The notes: generated by a model not told the origin, from the sequence alone. A stretch of 48,086 nucleotides of DNA from Bacteroides sp. (GCA_014802265.1 JAAVCP010000007.1:5695-53780), one strand, 5' to 3'. Shown: positions 24,135 to 34,451, numbered from the stretch's first letter. Program-made: numbers and translations.

Positions 24135-25204
24135 TGGCAACACGTTGTTATGTTCTGTTTTGTCTGTTGGCAGCCTGGTGCCCTCCTACTCTACCACAGA
24201 CTCTCCCAACCGGCAACAGGCTTAATTGGAACAAGTCACGAGGGTTTGCGCCTTTTCATTATGCTACCCCTGACGCCATAGTCATTAATGATACTCTTGC
24301 TACCCCACTTAATGACTCTTACAGTCTCAGCTCTCAGTCTTCAGACTTCACATTACGTTTCACAGCTGCCAATCTTCACAATCATCCTTCCAAAACTTAT
24401 TCTTATTTTAGCTCAAATGGTTCAAAGAGGAAAGTCGGGTATCCTGCCTGGGGATTCTTCGTAAAAGGGAATAATGGCGATTCATTAATTGTAAAAATCC
24501 AGACTAAGGAATTGGCAGATGCATTGTCATCGGAAGCGCGTGTACATGTAAAAATCCATAATTCATCTCTCCCCGCAGAGAGCGTGGAGACAACTATAAA
24601 AGAAGGCATCGATTGCTACATAGATTTCAATAACTGGCAACTCACGGCAAATGACAGAATGGCAACTCTCTCATGTGGGAATCACTCCATGGCAGAAGTG
24701 CTAAAAATACGGACACCGTTTGAAAAAATAACCGGATTTGGGTTCACTGCTTATCCCGGAGCATGTCTAGATATTACCGGAATAACCTTCACAGACAACT
24801 CCACATTTAATCTCCTGCCAATGACATCATGGTCAAATCCGAATCATCTGCAAAACACGAAAGATCCGTTGGAAGGATATTGGACCGTGTTTGACCGTTC
24901 TCTTGAGGAATCACTTCTTCAGCTTGGTGGTGACTATCGGTTTGCCATAGTAAAAGAAGCAGACAAGTATTTGATTATTTATCTTGATGGTGCAAGAATA
25001 AACGCTCCGAAATGGCAAGCCGGTATGGTCAAGGGGTATCTTACCCCTGATCTATTTCCTGATATTTATAATGTTACGTGGATCGACTCAGAAGGATTAC
25101 CCCTCAACAAAGACATCAAAGCACAAAAAGGTGAAGGAGAAACCCTTACTATTCAATTTCCTTATCAATCTTCATCATTACGGCTTCGTAAAATAGCATT
25201 CTAA
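24134..25204 (+). CDS. Exported protein of unknown function
   Basis: A 356-residue protein. I start it at 24134 (MATRCYVLFCLLAAWCPPTL), whose ATG overlaps the LysE stop and gives a signal peptide; the frame stays open upstream inside lysE. The mature part is rich in beta strands, with a folded core (about residues 60-230), and ends with a strand-rich domain containing LEGYWTVFDRSLEESLLQLG. That sequence may bind a ligand or substrate, but I recognise no family. Its transcription follows the lysE gene. Confidence 0.75.
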   Translation: MATRCYVLFCLLAAWCPPTLPQTLPTGNRLNWNKSRGFAPFHYATPDAIVINDTLATPLNDSYSLSSQSSDFTLRFTAANLHNHPSKTYSYFSSNGSKRKVGYPAWGFFVKGNNGDSLIVKIQTKELADALSSEARVHVKIHNSSLPAESVETTIKEGIDCYIDFNNWQLTANDRMATLSCGNHSMAEVLKIRTPFEKITGFGFTAYPGACLDITGITFTDNSTFNLLPMTSWSNPNHLQNTKDPLEGYWTVFDRSLEESLLQLGGDYRFAIVKEADKYLIIYLDGARINAPKWQAGMVKGYLTPDLFPDIYNVTWIDSEGLPLNKDIKAQKGEGETLTIQFPYQSSSLRLRKIAF

Positions 25205-25289
25205 TAAGAATTTAGCTCACAGAGAAGCAATAAAATTTATGAATTACTATTTGGATTCATTCCAAATTAGTAAGATTAATCGGGTAAAA

Positions 25290-25321
25290 GTTGTTTATTC
25301 GACGAATATACCTTAATTTTG
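25290..25321 (+). promoter_or_regulatory. Promoter of the ferredoxin gene
   Basis: GTTG (25290-25293), 20-bp spacer, TAATTTTG (25314-25321). It is one base away from the full -33 consensus, and the start codon follows 56 bp later. Confidence 0.7.
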
Positions 25322-25377
25322 TGACATAAAAATAAAGAAAATAACTCTAATAACTAAAAACTAAAACTTATACTATT

Positions 25378-25545
25378 ATGGCATACGTAATTGGCGATAA
25401 CTGCATCGCATGCGGAACTTGCATGTCTGTTTGCCCCGTAGACGCTATCTCTGAGGGCGATATCTATCACATCGATCCCGACACTTGCATCAGCTGCGGT
25501 AGCTGCGCACAGGTTTGTCCTAACGATGCAATCACAGAGGGCTAA
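25378..25545 (+). CDS. 2[4Fe-4S] bacterial-type ferredoxin
   Basis: A 55-residue ferredoxin starting MAYVIGDNCIACGTCMSVCP. Two complete cluster motifs are present: CIACGTCMSVCP and CISCGSCAQVCP, each C-x2-C-x2-C-x3-CP. The internal pseudo-twofold symmetry and the length are those of clostridial-type ferredoxins, which carry electrons at low potential in the anaerobic cytoplasm. It is transcribed alone from its own promoter and is followed by the repeat element at 25651. Confidence 0.95.
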   Translation: MAYVIGDNCIACGTCMSVCPVDAISEGDIYHIDPDTCISCGSCAQVCPNDAITEG

Positions 25546-25650
25546 TTCTCCTTTGGACAAAAGAACATGGTCGTCTTGTCAATTTGGCAAGACGATCTTT
25601 TTTATAATTGTAGTAAAAGTTCGTCTCTTATAGTCAAGATAGAAATGAAA

Positions 25651-25766
25651 TGACCCCGTTGGGTCACAGAATGCAAGATGGAACTATAATACAGGCTGAG
25701 GCTCTATACTGAAGATCAGGATAAAGAGAGAGGATGTATCAAAATTCCGAATTTTGATACATCCTC
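25651..25766 (+). repeat. Hairpin repeat element, copy A (also convergent terminator)
   Basis: The element consists of a short hairpin TGACCC-CGTT-GGGTCA (25651-25666), a run with CACAGAATGC, about 50 bp of spacer, and a perfect 18-bp-arm hairpin (25730-25766) with core CAAAATTCCGAATTTTG. It lies between the convergent ferredoxin and pyrB genes, so it probably stops both transcripts. The same layout recurs inverted at 38620-38750. Confidence 0.7.
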
Positions 25767-25786
25767 ATAATAACTCTAAGTGACAG

Positions 25787-26884
25787 TTACTTCGGTTTTG
25801 ACTCGCAATAGACGCAGCGATATTCTCCGGAATTGTCGTGAGCGGGACGGAACAGACTTTCCACACCCACTTCCATATTGGAAATGCAACGGCGATTGCG
25901 GCAGATAAACTTACCTCTAACGGCATCTTTAGGCACTAACTCTGTATGCTTAGTGGGATCTTTCGCCCATTCGAGCAATTTAACGATGAGTGCCATACGC
26001 ACAAACTTACCATTCTCCACCTGACGGAAATATGCGGCACGAGGATCGGCATCAACATCTGTGCTTATTTCATTTACTCGAGGAAGCGGATGGAGTATCC
26101 TCATTTCCGGACGAGCTGTCTTTAACTTCTCCGCATCAAGCACAAAGAAATCTTTCACACGGTCATACTCATCTTCATCAAGGAAACGCTCCTTCTGCAC
26201 TCGGGTCATATAAAGCACATCAAGATCACCCATAACTTCATCAAGAGTATCAACCTCAATATATGGGACTCCGTTCATCTCACACACCTCTTGCTTCATA
26301 TAATCAGGCAGGCGAAGTTGTTCGGGTGCGATAAGAACAACCTTCACTCCCTTATAGCGAGACAATGCCTTAATCAAGGAATGCACGGTACGTCCGAATT
26401 TCAAATCGCCGCAGAAACCTATCGTTATGTTATCGAATCTGCCTATCTCCCGCTTGATTGTAAGTAAATCGGTAAGTGTCTGAGTTGGATGGCTATGACT
26501 GCCATCACCGGCATTAATCACCGGAATCTTTGAGTTCATAGCCGACACAGTGGCAGCACCCTCCTCAAAATGACGCATCGCAATGATGTCGGCAAAGCAG
26601 TTGATAACTTTAGTGGTGTCGGCACATGTCTCACCCTTGCTGACAGATGAATTCTTGGCATCTGAGAAGCCGAGCACATTACCACCAAGCTCCATCATTG
26701 CTGCCGTGAAACTCAGACGGGTACGGGTTGACGGTTCATAGAAAAGAGTAGCAAGCTTCTTACCCTTGCACACCTCTGCATATTTTTCCCGGTTGTCGAT
26801 AATATCGAGTGCGAGATCAATCACCTCTTCAAGTTCTTCCTTGGAAAGGTCAGTAGGATCAATCAAATGTTTCATTTCATCCAT
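25787..26884 (-). CDS. pyrB: Aspartate carbamoyltransferase with C-terminal PyrI-like zinc tail
   Basis: A 365-residue enzyme making carbamoyl aspartate, the committed step to pyrimidines. The catalytic chain has [12 protein letters not shown] (carbamoyl-phosphate binding), [11 protein letters not shown] and HPLPRVNEI. Catalytic chains normally end near residue 305-310. Here about 45 further residues hold Cys328, Cys333, Cys357 and Cys360. The spacing C-x4-C-x23-C-x2-C equals that of the zinc domain of the E. coli regulatory chain PyrI, and CISN and CVYCE resemble it as well. The allosteric nucleotide-binding domain of PyrI is absent, and no pyrI gene lies beside it. It overlaps pyrE by 13 bp and ends the operon. 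Confidence 0.93.
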   Translation of the reverse strand: MDEMKHLIDPTDLSKEELEEVIDLALDIIDNREKYAEVCKGKKLATLFYEPSTRTRLSFTAAMMELGGNVLGFSDAKNSSVSKGETCADTTKVINCFADIIAMRHFEEGAATVSAMNSKIPVINAGDGSHSHPTQTLTDLLTIKREIGRFDNITIGFCGDLKFGRTVHSLIKALSRYKGVKVVLIAPEQLRLPDYMKQEVCEMNGVPYIEVDTLDEVMGDLDVLYMTRVQKERFLDEDEYDRVKDFFVLDAEKLKTARPEMRILHPLPRVNEISTDVDADPRAAYFRQVENGKFVRMALIVKLLEWAKDPTKHTELVPKDAVRGKFICRNRRCISNMEVGVESLFRPAHDNSGEYRCVYCESKPK

Positions 26885-27507
26885 GATTCATCAGAGGGGT
26901 TCGCCATAAATTTCTTCAGACGTACTTCCTCTTCAGGGGTAATATATTTCTCCTCAACCGCCACTTCACAAAGAGTGTCGAAATTAGAGAGTGAGTAATT
27001 TGTCACATTAGCAGCAGCAAGACGGTCGAGACCTTTCTGCATTCCATATGTAAAGATGCTGACCACACCGAGCACGTCGGCACCTGCCTCCCGCAGCGCT
27101 TCAACCACTTCAATACAGCTTCCGGCTGTGGAGATAAGGTCTTCTATGACCACTACTTTCTGACCCGGCTCCAGTTTACCTTCAATACGGTTGCCTCTGC
27201 CGTGGTCTTTATTACCGCCGCGTACATATCCCATGGGCATGTCAAGAATCCAGGCAGCGATGGCAGCATGTGCAATGCCGGCAGTGCTGGTGCCCATCAG
27301 TACCTCAGCCTCCGGAAATTTCTCACGCACTGTGTCAGCTATGGCATTCTCAACCACCCTGCGTGCCTTAGGTGAAGTAAGGATAAGACGGTTGTCGCAA
27401 TAAATTGGACTCTTTATTCCGCTTGCCCATGTAAATGGTTTTGCAGGGCTGAGAAACACAGCCTTGATACCGAGCAACTCGGCAGCTACTAATTTTGCTG
27501 TTGTCAT
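26872..27507 (-). CDS. pyrE: Orotate phosphoribosyltransferase, second copy (operon pyrE)
   Basis: A 211-residue enzyme, same reaction as the copy at 21763. The [16 protein letters not shown] motif, the KDHG catalytic loop ([14 protein letters not shown]) and the PRPP loop [15 protein letters not shown] are intact. It is preceded by pyrF, with 64 bp between, and overlaps pyrB by 13 bp. Having two diverged copies suggests that one is for de novo synthesis in the operon and the other for separate regulation or another orotate-like substrate; this is inference. Confidence 0.93.
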   Translation of the reverse strand: MTTAKLVAAELLGIKAVFLSPAKPFTWASGIKSPIYCDNRLILTSPKARRVVENAIADTVREKFPEAEVLMGTSTAGIAHAAIAAWILDMPMGYVRGGNKDHGRGNRIEGKLEPGQKVVVIEDLISTAGSCIEVVEALREAGADVLGVVSIFTYGMQKGLDRLAAANVTNYSLSNFDTLCEVAVEEKYITPEEEVRLKKFMANPSDESWMK

Positions 27508-27571
27508 TATTATTTAAGGTTTTGAATTTTTTGTGTGGAGTTGTGGGATTTTGAGCATTCAACTCTTAACA

Positions 27572-28282
27572 TTAGAGATTTAAGAAATCACGAACACAAC
27601 GCTTGTAGGCAGCTACCGGATCAGTAGCAGCCGTGATGGGTCTGCCCACAACTATATAGTCAGAACCGATCTCACGTGCACGAGCTGGATCAGTGATACG
27701 CACCTGATCATCTTTAGAAGAATCGGCAAAACGAATGCCCGGTGTAACGGTCATGAAATCATTCCCACAAGTCTTCTTTACGAGTTCTGCCTCAAGCGGG
27801 GAGCATACTACTCCGTCAAGCCCCGCTTCTTTTGCATTCTGTGCGTATTTTGCGATAGTGTCATTGATTGTGGCATCAATGAGAAGCTGTTCACGCATAG
27901 CCTGCTCGGAAGTAGAAGTAAGCTGAGTCACGGCAATCAGCAACGGGCGTGTGCCGTCTTCACGGGTGAGCCCTTCTTTGGCAGCTTTCATCATTTCAAT
28001 GGTGCCGGCAGCATGCACATTGACCATATCCACATCAAGATTGGAGAGCACCTTCATGGCTTTCTTCACAGTGTTGGGTATGTCATGAAGCTTAAGGTCA
28101 AGGAAAATCTTGAAGCCACGCTTTTTAAGCTCCTTTACAATCTCAGGACCAGCCGCATAATAAAGTTCCATGCCGATTTTAAGAAACGGTTTCCTTTCCT
28201 CGTCTTTAAACTTGTCAAGGAAAGCGAGGCATGCTTCGGCTGACCCGAAGTCACAGGCTATTATTACATCTTTTGCATTCAT
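27572..28282 (-). CDS. pyrF: Orotidine-5'-phosphate decarboxylase
   Basis: A 236-residue type I OMP decarboxylase that makes UMP. The start [18 protein letters not shown] gives the first strand, [11 protein letters not shown] supplies the catalytic K-x-x-D pair (near residues 62-67), VTPGIRF follows, and [14 protein letters not shown] is the phosphate-binding C-terminal loop. Length and motifs are normal. It sits in the pyr operon between pyrD (70 bp upstream) and pyrE (64 bp downstream). Confidence 0.95.
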   Translation of the reverse strand: MNAKDVIIACDFGSAEACLAFLDKFKDEERKPFLKIGMELYYAAGPEIVKELKKRGFKIFLDLKLHDIPNTVKKAMKVLSNLDVDMVNVHAAGTIEMMKAAKEGLTREDGTRPLLIAVTQLTSTSEQAMREQLLIDATINDTIAKYAQNAKEAGLDGVVCSPLEAELVKKTCGNDFMTVTPGIRFADSSKDDQVRITDPARAREIGSDYIVVGRPITAATDPVAAYKRCVRDFLNL

Positions 28283-28352
28283 AATCTACTATTGGTTTGA
28301 TTCTTTGACAAAGATACGGAATTTATTTATTACAGACAAATCCCACATCCAC

Positions 28353-29279
28353 TTATACTATTCCCACAATGTCAGAAAGGGCATCGATGCCGAGCCTGTC
28401 CATTTCAGACGGGAGAGCTTCAATTATTTCTTTACAAGCGTAAGGATTTACAAGATTAGCCGCACCAACTTCAACTGCCGTGGCACCTGCCATCATCATC
28501 TCAATCACATCTGTAGCCGTCGTGACACCGCCACACCCAATTACGGGCACACCACATGAGTGGGCAACCTGATTTACCATTCTGACTGCAACAGGGAAAA
28601 CAGCAGGTCCGGAGAAACCTCCCATACGGTTAGCAATCACAGGACGACGTGTCTTTACATCAATACGCATCCCAAGCAGAGTATTTATGAGACACAGACC
28701 ATCCGCCCCAGCATTGACAGCAGCCTGCCCCATCTCAACAATATTGGTGACATTGGGGGTAAGCTTTACATAAAGTGGTTTCGTAATAACTTTCTTAACT
28801 TCCTTTACCACTTCCTCTATAGAACCTGGACAAGTGCCGAAGCTCATGCCACCACCATGCACATTAGGGCAACTCACATTAAGCTCAATGATTGCCACCT
28901 GCCCTTCCTTGTCGATTTTCTCACAACATTCCACATATTCGTCAATTGAGAATCCGCTTATGTTGGCTATGATAGGCTGATGAAACACCTCCCTCATACG
29001 TGGCAATTCCTCAGCAATCACAGCGTCAATCCCGGGATTCTGTAAACCTACGGAATTAATCATTCCGGCAGGGCATTCAGCCACACGGGGAAGTGGATTG
29101 CCAAAACGGGCATCACGCGTAGTCCCCTTGAAAGATATAGACCCAAGAATATCAATGTCATAATACTCTGCCATCCCATATCCAAAGCCAAAACAGCCTG
29201 AAGCAGGCACTACAGGATTCTGCAAAGTCACTCCACTGAGAGTCACAGAAAGTTTTTTATTCATATCGGTCATTTCCAT
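28353..29279 (-). CDS. pyrD: Dihydroorotate dehydrogenase class 1B, catalytic subunit
   Basis: A 308-residue FMN enzyme oxidising dihydroorotate to orotate. Class 1B is shown by the catalytic cysteine in ELNVSCPNVHGGG (near residue 135), the NSVGLQNPGID segment and the neighbour pyrK, its electron-transfer partner. FMN-binding VIGCGGVTTATDVIEMMMAG lies near the C-terminus. The start overlaps the end of pyrK by 10 bp. NAD is the expected electron acceptor of the PyrDB-PyrK complex, suited to an anaerobe. Confidence 0.95.
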   Translation of the reverse strand: MEMTDMNKKLSVTLSGVTLQNPVVPASGCFGFGYGMAEYYDIDILGSISFKGTTRDARFGNPLPRVAECPAGMINSVGLQNPGIDAVIAEELPRMREVFHQPIIANISGFSIDEYVECCEKIDKEGQVAIIELNVSCPNVHGGGMSFGTCPGSIEEVVKEVKKVITKPLYVKLTPNVTNIVEMGQAAVNAGADGLCLINTLLGMRIDVKTRRPVIANRMGGFSGPAVFPVAVRMVNQVAHSCGVPVIGCGGVTTATDVIEMMMAGATAVEVGAANLVNPYACKEIIEALPSEMDRLGIDALSDIVGIV

Positions 29280-30019
29280 ATAAGTTCCTCCTTTCTGAAC
29301 ACGGGGCCCTCCTTACAGATTCTTTTACTTCCAACGGTTGTCTCAAGACTACAGCACATACAGGCACCGAACCCGCATCCCATTCTTGCCTCCATGCTTA
29401 CTTCACCCGGAATTTCCAGACCGAGGCACAACGCACGAAGCATCGGAAGCGGACCACAGCCATAAAAATAATCACCGTCAATATTTTTTTCACGTATCAC
29501 GTCAGTCACAAACCCTTTTGTGCCTGCGGAGCCGTCAACGGTGGCTATGTATGCTTCCATGCCAATTTCCTCAAACCATTTCTCCATTCCAAATCCATCA
29601 GCGGCAGTATTGTAACCTAATATCGCTACCGGGCTTTTACCTTGTCTTATCAGACAGCGTGCAAGATTCATTAAGGGAGCACATCCTATGCCTCCTCCCA
29701 ACAAAAGTGGACGGCGGCATTCAATATCAGTAGAAAATCCCCTGCCCAGACCATTGAGCATGTCTACCTTATCACCGTGGCACATCTTGCTCATAATGTC
29801 GGTTCCTTCACCTACCACATCATACAGTAAAACCACCTCTCCCCGCTCATGATTATAATCGCAGATGGATATTGGGCGACGAAGGTATTTTCCCGGTATA
29901 GCAACATTTACAAATTGTCCGGGACCCTCTATGCAACCGGTTTCGCCTGAGAGGGTCATCACCCATGTCTTATGAGACAACTTCCGGTTGCTGATGATTC
30001 GATATTCGTTTCGTGTCAT
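29270..30019 (-). CDS. pyrK: Dihydroorotate dehydrogenase electron-transfer subunit PyrK
   Basis: A 249-residue FAD and [2Fe-2S] protein passing electrons from PyrD to NAD. FAD binding is seen in RRPISICDYN (residues about 52-61), NAD binding in LLGGGIGCAPLMNLAR, and the cluster in CGFGACMCCSLETTVGSKRI and the following cysteine near the C-terminus. The MSHKTWVM-like start and the length are usual. It lies 132 bp after carB and overlaps pyrD by 10 bp. Confidence 0.95.
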   Translation of the reverse strand: MTRNEYRIISNRKLSHKTWVMTLSGETGCIEGPGQFVNVAIPGKYLRRPISICDYNHERGEVVLLYDVVGEGTDIMSKMCHGDKVDMLNGLGRGFSTDIECRRPLLLGGGIGCAPLMNLARCLIRQGKSPVAILGYNTAADGFGMEKWFEEIGMEAYIATVDGSAGTKGFVTDVIREKNIDGDYFYGCGPLPMLRALCLGLEIPGEVSMEARMGCGFGACMCCSLETTVGSKRICKEGPVFRKEELIWK

Positions 30020-30151
30020 CTTGTTATATAAATTAGCAATCGGGACTTAGCAATTAGGAATTACAGTTACCCTTAATATTTGAACGTAAAAGGATTACTT
30101 TAATTGCCAATTCCCAATAATCCTTACTAATTTCTAATTATTAATTTCTGA
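30020..30151. other. Spacer between carB and pyrK with A+T-rich related repeats
   Basis: This 132-bp gap is the largest within the pyr operon. It holds short words such as AATTAGnAATT and TAATTCC repeated in both orientations, typical low-complexity filler in Bacteroidales. I see no terminator and no good promoter, so pyrK could still be transcribed with carB. Confidence 0.35.
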
Positions 30152-33100
30152 TTAATTGTCATCGTCAATGGTAGACACTTTCATCGTTATGTCGTCAAGC
30201 ACATCAAGGAGCACCTCCACCGTCTCAAGAGAAGTAAATACTGTTATATTATTATCAACAGCTGTGCGTCTTATATAATATCCGTCACGGTGGGAATGAT
30301 CGGCACTAAGTTCCATCGTATTAATAACATAGTTTACGTGACCTTGCCGGAGAGATTTTGTGATGTCGTCGCTCCCTTCACTGAGTTTGTGAAGAAGACG
30401 CGTACGTATGCCGTTGGAACGCAGAAATTCGGCAGTACCCTTGGTAGCTTCAATATTGAAGCCAAGCTGATAAAAACGCCTTATAAGAGGGAGGGCACGA
30501 GGTTTGTCGCTGTCTCCTATGGTCACAAACACAGTACCATAGTTTGCCACAGTCATTCCAGAAGCTTGAAGTGATTTGTAAAGGGCACGTTTAAGCGACT
30601 TGTCATACCCTATTGCCTCGCCTGTAGACTTCATTTCCGGAGAAAGATAAGAGTCCATGCCGCGTAATTTGGAGAATGAGAACGCAGGTGTCTTCACAAA
30701 CCAGCGTTTCTTTTCTGTCGGGTATAGCTCCGTTATCCCTTGATCTTTAAGTGAATGTCCGAGCATCACCTGAGTGGCGATATGTGCCATTGGCACGCCG
30801 GTGGCTTTTGAAAGAAAAGGCACTGTTCGTGACGAGCGTGGGTTGACCTCAATCACATATACATCATCTTTCGAATCGGCGATAAACTGAATGTTATAAA
30901 GTCCTTTTATTCCTATTTCCTTACCGAGTTTTACCGTGTAGTCAAGGATCTTATCTTTTACTGCCTGACTTACACTGAACGTTGGATACACACTGATTGA
31001 GTCGCCAGAATGCACTCCCGTATGCTCAACATGTTCCATAATTCCCGGAATGAACACATCTTCACCGTCACACACTGCATCCACCTCAAGCTCTTTGCCC
31101 ATGATATATTTATCAACCAATACAGGATGCTCAACATTAATCTCAACGGCATTGTGAAGATAATGGCGGAGCTGTTCTTCGTTGCTTACGATTTGCATCG
31201 CTCTGCCTCCAAGCACATAACTCGGGCGCACCAGTACCGGATAACCTATCTTTTCAGCAGCTTTCACCCCGGCTTCTATATCAGTGACAGCCACACCCTC
31301 TGGTTGTGGGATTTGAAGCTTCTCCATAATTGCCTCAAAGCAGCCTCTGTCTTCCGCATTGCGGATCGCCTCTATATCGGTGCCGATTATCGGTGCGCCG
31401 AGGGCTGCCAAAGGTTCAGCAAGGTTAATGGCAGTCTGTCCACCCAGCGACACTATAACACCCATTGGCTTTTCAAGGTCAAGTACGTTCATTACGTCTT
31501 CCACTGTCAGCGGGTCAAAATATAGTTTGTCGCTTGTAGTATGGTCAGTAGAGACAGTTTCCGGATTATTATTGATAATTATTGCTTCATACCCGGCGTT
31601 ACGGATTGACCATATGGCATGGACGGTGGAATAGTCAAACTCTACACCTTGTCCGATACGGATAGGACCGGAACCAAGCACCACAATCTTTTTCCTGTCG
31701 GAAGGGAATGATTCATTTTCCCAATCATAAGTGGAATAGAAATAATTAGTGGTAGCATGAAACTCCGAGCCACATGAATCAATCATCTTATACACAGGGC
31801 GTATACCATATTTCTTGCGTAAGAGATATATCTCGGACTCAGTCTTTTTCCATAGCTGCCCGATATACTTATCACTGAATCCCATGATTTTTGCATCATG
31901 AAGCACGGATTTATTCATAGGATTCTTTCTTACGACCTGCTCGAAATCAACGATATTCTTGATTTTATCAAGAAAAAACATATCGATTTTAGTTCGGTTG
32001 TATATAAGCCCGTTATCCACATCGCGTCTCATCAGTTCCGCGAGCGCATATATACGGTCATCAGTAGGGGTGGCTATATAGTCGAGTATATTCTCGGTGG
32101 TCATATCGTCAAATTTCTTGTGATAGATATGACATACGCCTGTCTCAAGCGATCTCACAGCCTTCAGCATCGATTCCTCCATTGTACGCCCTATGCTCAT
32201 CACCTCACCTGTGGCTTTCATCTGGGTGCCAAGCTGATTGGAGGCATCTGCAAACTTATCAAATGGGAAACGGGCAATCTTTGTCACCACGTAGTCAAGC
32301 GTAGGCTCAAAACTTGCCGGAATATGTCCGAGGTCAATTTCATCAAGATGCAATCCTACGGCAATCTTTGCACTGACCCTTGCAATAGGGTAGCCTGAGG
32401 CTTTTGATGCAAGTGCGGAAGAACGAGACACACGCGGGTTCACCTCAATCAGATAATAGTCGAATGAAAGAGGATCAAGGGCAAACTGCACATTACATCC
32501 CCCCTCAATTTTCAAAGCCCGGATAAGACGCAGGGCACTGTCGCGGAGCAACTGATATTCCTTATTCGTGAGTGTCTGAGCCGGCGCCACCACTATTGAA
32601 TCACCGGTATGCACTCCTACCGGATCAAGATTCTCCATAGAGCAAATGGCAATCACGGTGTCATTTGCATCACGCATCACTTCAAACTCAATCTCCTTAA
32701 ATCCTTTGATACTTTTCTCAACAAGAACCTGATGAACAGGTGAGAGATCAAGGGCAGTGCGCATGAGTTCACGCAGTTCCTCTTCGTTATCTGCAAATCC
32801 GCCTCCGGTTCCCCCAAGGGTGAAAGCCGGACGCAAGATAACCGGATAACCTATCTTTTTTGCAATTTCAGCACCATGCTCTATGCTCGTTGCCACATCA
32901 CTTGGCAGCACCGGTTCACCGATACTTTCACATAGTTCCTTAAATAACTCACGGTCTTCAGCCCTTTCAATACTCTCAAATGAGGTTCCAAGTATTTCCA
33001 CCCCACATTCTTCAAGCACCCCCTTCTTGGCAAGTTGAACTGCAAGGTTCAATCCGGTCTGCCCACCAAGTCCCGGCACAATGGCATCGGGGCGTTCATA

Positions 33101-33337
33101 ACGCACTATCTTAGCCAAATATTCAAGAGTAAGAGGCTCCATGTAGACCTTATGCGCTATTTCAGGATCGGTCATAATTGTGGCAGGGTTAGAGTTGACC
33201 AGCACCACCTCATAACCTTCCTCTTTCAAGGCTGTGCACGCCTGGGTGCCGGCATAGTCAAATTCTGCTGCCTGACCCACTACGATGGGACCTGAGCCGA
33301 TCACCATCACTTTCTTTATATCTTTACGTTTAGGCAT
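30152..33337 (-). CDS. carB: Carbamoyl-phosphate synthase large subunit
   Basis: A 1061-residue enzyme (E. coli CarB has 1073) with two ATP-grasp halves. The N-terminal half begins IKKVMVIGSGPIVVGQAAEF and has LRPAFTLGGTGGG; the second half repeats it at about residue 555 with VVLGSGPIRIGQGVEFDYST and LVRPSYVLGGRAM. The C-terminal MGS-like allosteric domain (about 930-1061) is present. With CarA it makes carbamoyl phosphate from glutamine, bicarbonate and ATP. It overlaps carA by 8 bp. Confidence 0.97.
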   Translation of the reverse strand: MPKRKDIKKVMVIGSGPIVVGQAAEFDYAGTQACTALKEEGYEVVLVNSNPATIMTDPEIAHKVYMEPLTLEYLAKIVRYERPDAIVPGLGGQTGLNLAVQLAKKGVLEECGVEILGTSFESIERAEDRELFKELCESIGEPVLPSDVATSIEHGAEIAKKIGYPVILRPAFTLGGTGGGFADNEEELRELMRTALDLSPVHQVLVEKSIKGFKEIEFEVMRDANDTVIAICSMENLDPVGVHTGDSIVVAPAQTLTNKEYQLLRDSALRLIRALKIEGGCNVQFALDPLSFDYYLIEVNPRVSRSSALASKASGYPIARVSAKIAVGLHLDEIDLGHIPASFEPTLDYVVTKIARFPFDKFADASNQLGTQMKATGEVMSIGRTMEESMLKAVRSLETGVCHIYHKKFDDMTTENILDYIATPTDDRIYALAELMRRDVDNGLIYNRTKIDMFFLDKIKNIVDFEQVVRKNPMNKSVLHDAKIMGFSDKYIGQLWKKTESEIYLLRKKYGIRPVYKMIDSCGSEFHATTNYFYSTYDWENESFPSDRKKIVVLGSGPIRIGQGVEFDYSTVHAIWSIRNAGYEAIIINNNPETVSTDHTTSDKLYFDPLTVEDVMNVLDLEKPMGVIVSLGGQTAINLAEPLAALGAPIIGTDIEAIRNAEDRGCFEAIMEKLQIPQPEGVAVTDIEAGVKAAEKIGYPVLVRPSYVLGGRAMQIVSNEEQLRHYLHNAVEINVEHPVLVDKYIMGKELEVDAVCDGEDVFIPGIMEHVEHTGVHSGDSISVYPTFSVSQAVKDKILDYTVKLGKEIGIKGLYNIQFIADSKDDVYVIEVNPRSSRTVPFLSKATGVPMAHIATQVMLGHSLKDQGITELYPTEKKRWFVKTPAFSFSKLRGMDSYLSPEMKSTGEAIGYDKSLKRALYKSLQASGMTVANYGTVFVTIGDSDKPRALPLIRRFYQLGFNIEATKGTAEFLRSNGIRTRLLHKLSEGSDDITKSLRQGHVNYVINTMELSADHSHRDGYYIRRTAVDNNITVFTSLETVEVLLDVLDDITMKVSTIDDDN

Positions 33338-34412
33338 TTTTCACCAAACTAATAAATTTTTCAAACAGATAGATAGAATCAGTTGGACCGGGAGCACTTT
33401 CAGGGTGAAACTGTACTGAGATCACATTGTCTTCCTTGCATTCGGTACCCTCCACAGTGCCGTCAAGAAGATTTATATGAGTGACTTTAAGTGGAGTGTT
33501 TGAAAGGGAATCTTTCTCTACGGCATATCCGTGGTTTTGTGCCGTTATGAGCACTCTGCCCGTCTCAAGTTCTTTCACAGGGTGATTACCACCACGGTGC
33601 CCCGGATTAATCTGCCCGATTTTAGCACCGTATGCAAGCCCTATGAGCTGATGACCGAGACAGATGCCAAACATAGGCACTTTACCTCTGAGCTGTCGGA
33701 TAGTCTCCACCACTTCAGGAACATCTTCCGGTGAGCCGGGTCCGTTTGAGATAAGAACCCCATCAGGGTTAAACTGCATAATCTGTTCAGCCGAGGTATT
33801 CCAAGGCACCACAGTGACATTACAGTTCTGTGCATTCAAGCTACGCACCATGTTATATTTCATGCCGCAGTCAATTGCCACAATGTCATACTTATAATTA
33901 GGTGTCCGGGCAAACCAACGTTTCTTGCAGCTGACACGGCTTACAAGATCTGTAGGACGCATCGTGGCATTGATTTTTGCCACCGCCTCTTCTACCGGCG
34001 TGTCAATGTCAGTGATGATTGCTCTCATTCCTTGGGAATCTCGCAAAATGCGCGTAAGCATTCTGGTATCAATACCACTGATGGCAGGAATGTTGTTCTC
34101 ATCAAGCACTTCCGCAAGAGTTTTTGTATAGCGGAAATTAGAAGGAGAATCATTGTTTTCCTTTACTATCATTCCCCCGACAGAAGGGAACTTTGTCTCA
34201 TAATCCTCATCAGTGATTCCATAATTACCGATGAGTGGATAGGTCATGACAATAATCTGACCGGCATATGAGGGGTCAGATAGAATTTCCTGATAACCCA
34301 CCATTGATGTATTGAACACTAATTCTCCAACTTTCTCAATATCTGACGCGAATCCGAACCCTGGAAATTCGCGTCCGTCTTCAAGCACAAGTTTTTTGGT
34401 ATATGCTTTCAT
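33330..34412 (-). CDS. carA: Carbamoyl-phosphate synthase small subunit
   Basis: A 360-residue glutamine amidotransferase subunit. I start it at 34412 (MKAYTKKLVLEDGREFPGFG) as in relatives; an in-frame ATG 18 bp upstream is less likely. The class I amidotransferase domain has the nucleophile cysteine in FGICLGHQLIGLA (near residue 257) and the HPES histidine near 338. The N-terminal small-subunit domain with FNTSMVGYQEILSDPSY is complete. It lies 39 bp after pyrC and is translationally coupled to carB. Confidence 0.96.
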   Translation of the reverse strand: MKAYTKKLVLEDGREFPGFGFASDIEKVGELVFNTSMVGYQEILSDPSYAGQIIVMTYPLIGNYGITDEDYETKFPSVGGMIVKENNDSPSNFRYTKTLAEVLDENNIPAISGIDTRMLTRILRDSQGMRAIITDIDTPVEEAVAKINATMRPTDLVSRVSCKKRWFARTPNYKYDIVAIDCGMKYNMVRSLNAQNCNVTVVPWNTSAEQIMQFNPDGVLISNGPGSPEDVPEVVETIRQLRGKVPMFGICLGHQLIGLAYGAKIGQINPGHRGGNHPVKELETGRVLITAQNHGYAVEKDSLSNTPLKVTHINLLDGTVEGTECKEDNVISVQFHPESAPGPTDSIYLFEKFISLVKNA

Positions 34413-34451
34413 CCTGTAGAAAATTACCATTGAAGCTATTTAAACTTCATT

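Noticed and set aside
30020..30151. Internal promoter or second attenuator before pyrK
   Set aside because: The repeats are low-complexity A+T words found in many Bacteroidales gaps; there is no stem followed by a T-run and no TTTG-N20-TAnnTTTG pair.
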